DNA from: Desulfobacterales bacterium CG23_combo_of_CG06-09_8_20_14_all_51_8
GTDB taxonomy: Bacteria > Desulfobacterota > Desulfobacteria > Desulfobacterales > Desulfosalsimonadaceae
DNA: 7,293 bases
Assembly (NCBI GenBank): GCA_002772195.1
Contig: PCSG01000258.1
Location: 1-7,293, forward strand
Direction of reading: 5' to 3'
Position numbers and translations under genes: made by a program
Notes under the pieces: model-generated
The model's input: the letters and a program-made list of their open reading frames with translations, nothing else
Told to the model about the DNA's origin: nothing
Database searches by the model: none
Shown: piece after piece, positions 3,663 through 7,293 of the stretch
How the letters are laid out: every line of letters begins with the position of its first letter
Numbering within the stretch: the stretch's first letter is position 1

Positions 3663-5405
3663 ATGTATAAAGGCATTGTTCTTTTTATCATTGTCATTGC
3701 TCTGTTAGGGAGTCCTGCCCATGCCGGGGTCCTTGAAGACGTGCTGATAGAGGCGGCTTGCTCAGGAGACAGCGAACGGATCAATCAACTTCTTCAGCTT
3801 GATATCAAAATAGATATCGGGGCAAGAAATACGGATGATGCCACTCCCCTTGCATGTGCGGCTGCCAATGGCCATTACAAGGCGACAGAACTCCTCCTCT
3901 CTTACGGGGCAGACCCGAACATTACGGACAGATTTGGACGGACTGTGTTGTTTGAAGCATCCATGAAGGGTTTTTCACAGGTAGTCGAGGCGCTCCTCAA
4001 AAAAGGCGCAAATCCCAACGCCGCAGACACAGAAGGCCTGACCCCGCTCTTCCTTGCAGTATCCCAGGGAACCAAAAAAGAGGTGGTGGAGCTTCTGATA
4101 AGCCATGGGGCGAATGTCAATGCGGTCACTCATCAGACAAACGAATCCCCCCTCTTTCGCGCAGTCAGTTATAACAGGAATGAAATGGTGGAGCTGTTGC
4201 TCGCCAAAGGAGCTGACGTAACGATTAAATCCAATAGCAGCGGCAACACCGCCTTTCATATAGCCGTGGAGATGCGAAATCTTTCAGGTATCAAGACATT
4301 TCTACAGCACGATTTCAATGTTAATGAAAAAAATAATCAGGGGGATTCGGCCCTCATCATTGCATCCAGAATGGGGGATGCGAAAATTGTCGAACTTCTC
4401 CTTGAGTATGGCGCTGATCCGGAAATTACCAACAAGCATGGCCTGAATTGCCTGCTTGAAGCCATCTCCGCCGGCCAGGCATCAACGGTGGAGGCCCTGA
4501 TTAAAAGGGGATTCTCCGTTTCTGGCAGAGATGGATACGGCAGAACAGCCCTTATCCTTGCCGTGATAAGTCTTGACAAAGGGGTTGTGGAGTCGGTCCT
4601 CAAGAGACATGTGAATGTCAATGACAAGGATAATGAAGGCAAAACAGCCTTGATGCACGCCTCGTTGGCCGGCAATCGTGAGGCTGTGGTAATGCTTCTT
4701 AACGCAGGCGCCAATCTTGCGCTAAGAGACGGAAATGGTGATACCGCCCTTTTGCTTGCCGCCGCGTGGGGAAAAGAAGACATCGTGAGCCTGCTTTTGG
4801 ATAAAGGCGCAAGCGTTGACGAGATTTCCAGATCAGGATGGACTCCACTTCATAAAGCATCGGAATATGGCCATATCGCGGTCGTCAGGGTCCTCCTTTC
4901 AAGAGGGGCGGACATCACCGCCGAAGACGCGGACTCACAGACGTCAGCCCTTCATTTGGCTTCGGCAGGCGGACATGAAGAAGTCATACAAGAATTGCTG
5001 GAAAAGGGAGCGAATCCAAACGCGCTGGACAAGTTCAGTCAGACGCCGATTCATAAAGCCGCTTTCAAGGGTTCTGGCAAGATAATCAGCATGCTTCTTG
5101 GCGCCGGAGCCGAAATCGATGCAAAAGATCAGGCGGGAAAAACTCCGATCATGATTGCCTGTGAAAGGGGATATTCCGATGCGGTAAGTTATTTGATAAA
5201 GAATAATGCTGATATTAACGCAACAGACAATCTCCAGTGGACTCCTCTTTTCTGGGCAGTGTTTTACGGCCATTATGACACTGTGAGTCTCCTTCTTCAG
5301 AATGGGGCGGATAAAAACCATAAAGACAAAAAAGGGTTAACCGTCTTGGACTATGCAGCGGAGCAACATCACGGATACCTGTTGGAACTTTTAGAACCAG
5401 GTTAG
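3663..5405 (+). CDS. Exported ankyrin-repeat protein, about 17 repeats, 580 aa
   Basis: The N-terminus is a good signal peptide: MYKGIVLFIIVIALLGSPAHA, with cleavage expected after AHA (residue 21). The mature protein is almost wholly ankyrin repeats of 33-34 residues. The first (from about residue 23) and last (from about 556) are partial and the internal ones fit G-TPLH-A---G---VV--LL--GA---. The most canonical are SGWTPLHKASEYGHIAVVRV and AGKTPIMIACERGYSDAVSY. Repeats 6, 8 and 9 are less canonical. No enzyme domain, transmembrane anchor or tail is added, so it is probably a periplasmic or secreted protein-binding scaffold with unknown partner. GAAGGGAG (3649-3656) precedes the ATG. The repeats are diverged in DNA sequence, so the array is old rather than freshly expanded. 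It is far longer than the neighbouring cassette-size genes. Confidence 0.93.
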   Translation: MYKGIVLFIIVIALLGSPAHAGVLEDVLIEAACSGDSERINQLLQLDIKIDIGARNTDDATPLACAAANGHYKATELLLSYGADPNITDRFGRTVLFEASMKGFSQVVEALLKKGANPNAADTEGLTPLFLAVSQGTKKEVVELLISHGANVNAVTHQTNESPLFRAVSYNRNEMVELLLAKGADVTIKSNSSGNTAFHIAVEMRNLSGIKTFLQHDFNVNEKNNQGDSALIIASRMGDAKIVELLLEYGADPEITNKHGLNCLLEAISAGQASTVEALIKRGFSVSGRDGYGRTALILAVISLDKGVVESVLKRHVNVNDKDNEGKTALMHASLAGNREAVVMLLNAGANLALRDGNGDTALLLAAAWGKEDIVSLLLDKGASVDEISRSGWTPLHKASEYGHIAVVRVLLSRGADITAEDADSQTSALHLASAGGHEEVIQELLEKGANPNALDKFSQTPIHKAAFKGSGKIISMLLGAGAEIDAKDQAGKTPIMIACERGYSDAVSYLIKNNADINATDNLQWTPLFWAVFYGHYDTVSLLLQNGADKNHKDKKGLTVLDYAAEQHHGYLLELLEPG

Positions 5406-5496
5406 CAAACGACTGCCTTTGTACAAGGTGGGGTTAATCATGGAAACGCTATTTCAAGAAATCATATCCCGATGAGATCAGATAAAGAGTCGCTCC

Positions 5497-5551
5497 ACCG
5501 GAAGGCAATTCTGCTGAGCCCCATTCCCGCCGGTAAGATTGAGCGTTACAC
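5497..5551. other. Degenerate attC-like site 4
   Basis: ACCGG (5497-5501) pairs with CCGGT (5530-5534). Inside it GG-c-AAT (5504-5509) pairs with ATTCC (5523-5527). The centre GGCAATTCTGCTGAG is a diverged form of GGCAATTCCGCTGCG in attC-like site 2. GTTACAC (5545-5551) stands at the R' position and fits GTTRRRY except for one base. The left R'' box is not recognisable. The resemblance to site 2 in sequence as well as fold supports common origin. Confidence 0.5.
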
Positions 5552-5558
5552 ATAGAGA

Positions 5559-5591
5559 ATGGTAGCGCTCCCTTTTTTTATTAAAATATAA
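5559..5591 (+). pseudogene. 3' scar of a second copy of the small membrane protein gene
   Basis: The ten codons ATG-GTA-GCG-CTC... read MVALPFFIKI and stop. This is identical in protein sequence to the last ten residues of the gene at 3393-3599, with synonymous changes. The similarity begins at the ATG and goes on into the trailer. The rest of this second copy is absent; attC-like site 4 ends 7 bases upstream of the fragment. Confidence 0.8.
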
Positions 5592-5611
5592 GGGATAATT
5601 CGAAAGGGCGA
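5565..5611 (+). repeat. Direct repeat A, scar copy
   Basis: This is the partner of 3573-3618, displaced by 1992 bases. It shares the T7 run, the stop codon and the trailer GGGATAATTCGAAAGGG. Two direct copies flank the ankyrin gene, so homologous recombination between them could remove it. Confidence 0.75.
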
Positions 5612-5655
5612 CGGTAAAAAAACGCGTGCCTTATGCCTGACGTTCCTCATAAACC

Positions 5656-5673
5656 ATAAAAACTTTAGTTTTA
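5656..5673. other. AT-rich inverted repeat upstream of the zinc-ribbon membrane gene
   Basis: AAAACT-TT-AGTTTT is a perfect 6-bp palindrome about 20 bases before the ATG at 5693. It could be an operator or part of a leader. Nothing else supports a regulator site. Confidence 0.25.
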
Positions 5674-5692
5674 GGTGCTTTGGGTGGATCAC

Positions 5693-6301
5693 ATGAGAAC
5701 ATGGGGAATTTTTCTTGTCGCAGCGGGACTGATCTGGGCATTGATCGCGTTCAACATGGACACTACTGTTACTACTGAGTCCCAAATTTTCGGTATCGGT
5801 GAGTTCACTCATCGCGTCCCGTCGCAGATCGTTTATAACATCGGGATGATGGATAGGCGCCAGAGCCACCTAATGTTTGCCGGTTTAGCAATTTTAGTCG
5901 GTGTCATCCTGATAGGATTCGGCTCAATCGCGCATAAAAACAGCGCCATTACATCTTGTCCTTTCTGCGCTGAAGAAATCCAAGACGACGCTATAAAGTG
6001 TAAACACTGCGGAGAGTTTCTGGACGCTGGCCGCCAATCGCGCTTTGCAGAGGAAAAGCGTGAGTGGTATTTCCGAAAATCCTTTATTATCATCGCGGTC
6101 TGTTGCGTGGGGCCGTTGGCGTTGCCCCTGATTTGGTGGCGTCCACAAACGACGCGGTCATGGAAGATCGGACTCACAATAGGAATTCTTGTTCTCAGTT
6201 GGATCTTGTTCCAAACTACGATGGATTCCATTTATACTTTCATGGAATATTACAAGCAATCAGTGCTTTCCATGTCGACCATTCCAGAAAGCTGCCTTTG
6301 A
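5693..6301 (+). CDS. Membrane protein with a central zinc ribbon (UPF0547-like)
   Basis: The 202-residue product has two membrane helices (about 4-20 and 60-80). A cytoplasmic-type zinc ribbon follows, CPFCAEEIQDDAIKCKHCGE (Cys 89, 92, 103, 106), then a charged linker and two further helices (130-149 and 157-173). The ribbon matches the UPF0547-type CPxC...CkxCG pattern. Its role is unknown, possibly a metal-dependent sensor or an assembly module. ATG 5693 is preferred over GTG 5675 because GGGTGG (5682-5687) lies at good distance. The last about 20 codons (6240-6301) are antisense to the 3' end of the convergent DUF169 gene. The natural tail probably ends near EYYKQ, so the residues after it may be read-through into the flank. 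Confidence 0.8.
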   Translation: MRTWGIFLVAAGLIWALIAFNMDTTVTTESQIFGIGEFTHRVPSQIVYNIGMMDRRQSHLMFAGLAILVGVILIGFGSIAHKNSAITSCPFCAEEIQDDAIKCKHCGEFLDAGRQSRFAEEKREWYFRKSFIIIAVCCVGPLALPLIWWRPQTTRSWKIGLTIGILVLSWILFQTTMDSIYTFMEYYKQSVLSMSTIPESCL

Positions 6302-7064
6302 TGTTTTGTTCCATTTCCAGAAACAGGCGAAAGGGGGCCGCAAAGCTCATCACCTGATCTTTAAGCACCCGCTGGAGGGTCAGGCGGGCCGAGATGTCGT
6401 TTAAGCCCAGAACCGCGCGGGGAGTTTCGGACGCCGCCTCCTGATACGCATAGATGCCGATGGACTGGCATCCGGCGGCCCAGGGATAAATGACGCCGTC
6501 ACCGGTTCCCCGGTGATAATTCGCCAGAATGGTCAGGGCGGCGATCTGGTTCATGTCTCCCAGGAAAACGATCACTTCCGGTTTTTCAAGGGACGGGTCC
6601 ACCCGCTTTAAGGGTTTAAAAACGACATATTCATAAGGGATATCCACAATGGGCAGGGACTGGATGAATTTTTTCACCAGCTCGGGGTTTTTGACATACC
6701 GCTCGCCATGGAGAAAATGATCAAACGCCTCGGGCCGCAAATAAGGCTTGACGCTTTCGGCGGCCTCCCTGCCCTGTTCCCAATCGTCGTTGCCGGTGGA
6801 TAAAAAATGGCAGAAACAGTCTTCGCCGCCCGGAAAATTGATGTACTGGTCGCCGAATCCCAGCCCGACCCCGCCGCCCGGACATCCGAAGGTTTTCCGG
6901 TCAAACACGGCGATCTCGCCCTTGGCGGCCGCTCCCAGCATGAACATCACGCATCCCCATTTGCCCGCCTGAAACTGCCGGGTGTTTTGCTGTTTGTCGT
7001 TTGAAAACAGGATGGCTACCGGATTGTGGAGAATGCCGATGGCGGATGCAATGTTGCTTTTCAT
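6240..7064 (-). CDS. DUF169 family protein
   Basis: The 274-residue product opens with HNPVAILFSNDKQ and KWGCVMFMLGAAAKG. It then has the hallmark TFGCPGGGVGLGFG (residues 58-71) and EDCFCHFLS (81-89). Conserved cysteines at 38, 61, 83 and 85 could bind a metal or cofactor. It ends in LEMEQNIKGSFLEWSTWKALI. These features fit DUF169 (PF02596), a family common in anaerobic bacteria and archaea whose biochemical role is not established. The ATG at 7062-7064 has a GAGGGGG ribosome-binding site. Length and both ends look complete. It is GC-rich like the left flank and stands head-to-tail behind a PaaI thioesterase gene. Its 3' end overlaps the convergent zinc-ribbon gene by 62 bp, which marks the right edge of the foreign-looking region. 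Confidence 0.9.
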   Translation of the reverse strand: MKSNIASAIGILHNPVAILFSNDKQQNTRQFQAGKWGCVMFMLGAAAKGEIAVFDRKTFGCPGGGVGLGFGDQYINFPGGEDCFCHFLSTGNDDWEQGREAAESVKPYLRPEAFDHFLHGERYVKNPELVKKFIQSLPIVDIPYEYVVFKPLKRVDPSLEKPEVIVFLGDMNQIAALTILANYHRGTGDGVIYPWAAGCQSIGIYAYQEAASETPRAVLGLNDISARLTLQRVLKDQVMSFAAPFRLFLEMEQNIKGSFLEWSTWKALIACNIP

Positions 7065-7134
7065 GGACCCCCTCGCTCTGTAAATTATGATGCCGCGCCC
7101 AGGAAGTTATGAAGATTTCTTTTTCCATCGCGGA

Positions 7135-7293
7135 TCATGAATCCGGAGTATGAAAAGGAATCGGCTTGCCGGTGCGGAAGGCGATGGTTTTGGCCGTGGC
7201 GATGAGGCGGCCCTCGTCGTCGGCCACGGAAATATCATAGTGGGCGATTTTTTTGGAACGGGTGATTTCCCTGGCTTCGGCGATGAGCCGGGA
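7135..7293 (-). CDS. PaaI-type hotdog thioesterase, C-terminal part (5' end outside window)
   Basis: The last 52 residues read SRLIAEAREITRSKKIAHYD, then ISVADDEGRLIATAKTIAFR and TGKPIPFHTPDS before a TGA. The alternation of a strand with L-AEA, a basic turn and a strand ending in A---FRTG is the C-terminal half of PaaI/YdiI hotdog proteins. The catalytic helix lies beyond the window. It is transcribed towards the DUF169 gene with a 70-base gap and may share its transcript. Base composition is that of the flank, unlike the cassette-borne PaaI-like gene at 2206-2610, to which it is not closely similar. Confidence 0.8.
   Translation of the reverse strand, partial: SRLIAEAREITRSKKIAHYDISVADDEGRLIATAKTIAFRTGKPIPFHTPDS

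Noticed and set aside
4337..4783. 148-codon minus-strand open frame and other long antisense frames in the ankyrin gene
   Set aside because: They arise from the codon bias of the repeat protein on the other strand; no start signals or recognisable domains.
3663..5405. Tandem DNA repeat or CRISPR-like periodicity
   Set aside because: The about 99-base periodicity is at protein level (ankyrin); DNA units are diverged and there are no constant repeats with unique spacers anywhere in the window.
5440..5475. 11-codon ORF METLFQEIISR after GGTGGGG
   Set aside because: It may be the beginning of a lost cassette gene, but it is too short to assign; the rest of 5406-5496 shows no further feature apart from a weak CCTT-GTAC-AAGG palindrome at 5416-5428.
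1..7293. Integrase, transposase, tRNA or rRNA gene
   Set aside because: None of the readable frames has tyrosine-recombinase or transposase motifs, and no tRNA cloverleaf or rRNA segment was recognised by eye.

Overview
The window is a mosaic of two ordinary chromosomal flanks around a mosaic, mostly lower-GC middle. The left edge (1-321, +) is the end of a GC-rich response-regulator receiver domain, probably the C-terminus of a hybrid sensor kinase. The right edge (6240-7293, -) holds a complete DUF169 protein and the tail of a PaaI-type hotdog thioesterase, also GC-rich. DUF169 proteins, hybrid kinases and this GC contrast would suit a Desulfobacterota-like or related anaerobic proteobacterium. 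That is an inference; no marker gene fixes the taxon.

The middle (about 322-6240, all + strand) looks like a decayed integron cassette array without an integrase (a CALIN-like cluster). It holds short unrelated promoterless-looking genes in one orientation, separated by degenerate attC-like palindromes. The clearest palindromes are at 402-461, 778-854, 1669-1708 and 5497-5551. Three of them share a GCTGCGCTC-type loop or a derivative of it. A separate 53-bp palindromic element occurs twice (336-389 and 1458-1512), and stem-preserving substitutions distinguish its copies.

Cassette content, in order: an unknown 99-aa protein; a HEPN/MNT toxin-antitoxin pair whose HEPN partner appears internally deleted; a MazF toxin remnant that starts exactly where a palindrome ends; a possible 40-codon ORF coupled to a membrane-anchored unknown protein; a PaaI-like thioesterase; a SEC-C zinc-motif protein of the PBPRA1643 type; and a PhzF gene cut in half and joined to a small three-helix membrane protein. 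After these come a secreted protein made almost entirely of about 17 ankyrin repeats, a 3' scar of a second copy of the small membrane gene, and a membrane protein with a zinc ribbon whose end overlaps the DUF169 gene.

The genes do not form a pathway. What unites them is their mode of acquisition and decay: toxin genes are broken (HEPN, MazF) while the MNT antitoxin looks intact, and at least two gene fragments mark recombination junctions. No integrase, transposase, tRNA, rRNA or CRISPR array is visible. The claim of an integron relic rests on fold and layout seen by eye, and needs an attC covariance search.
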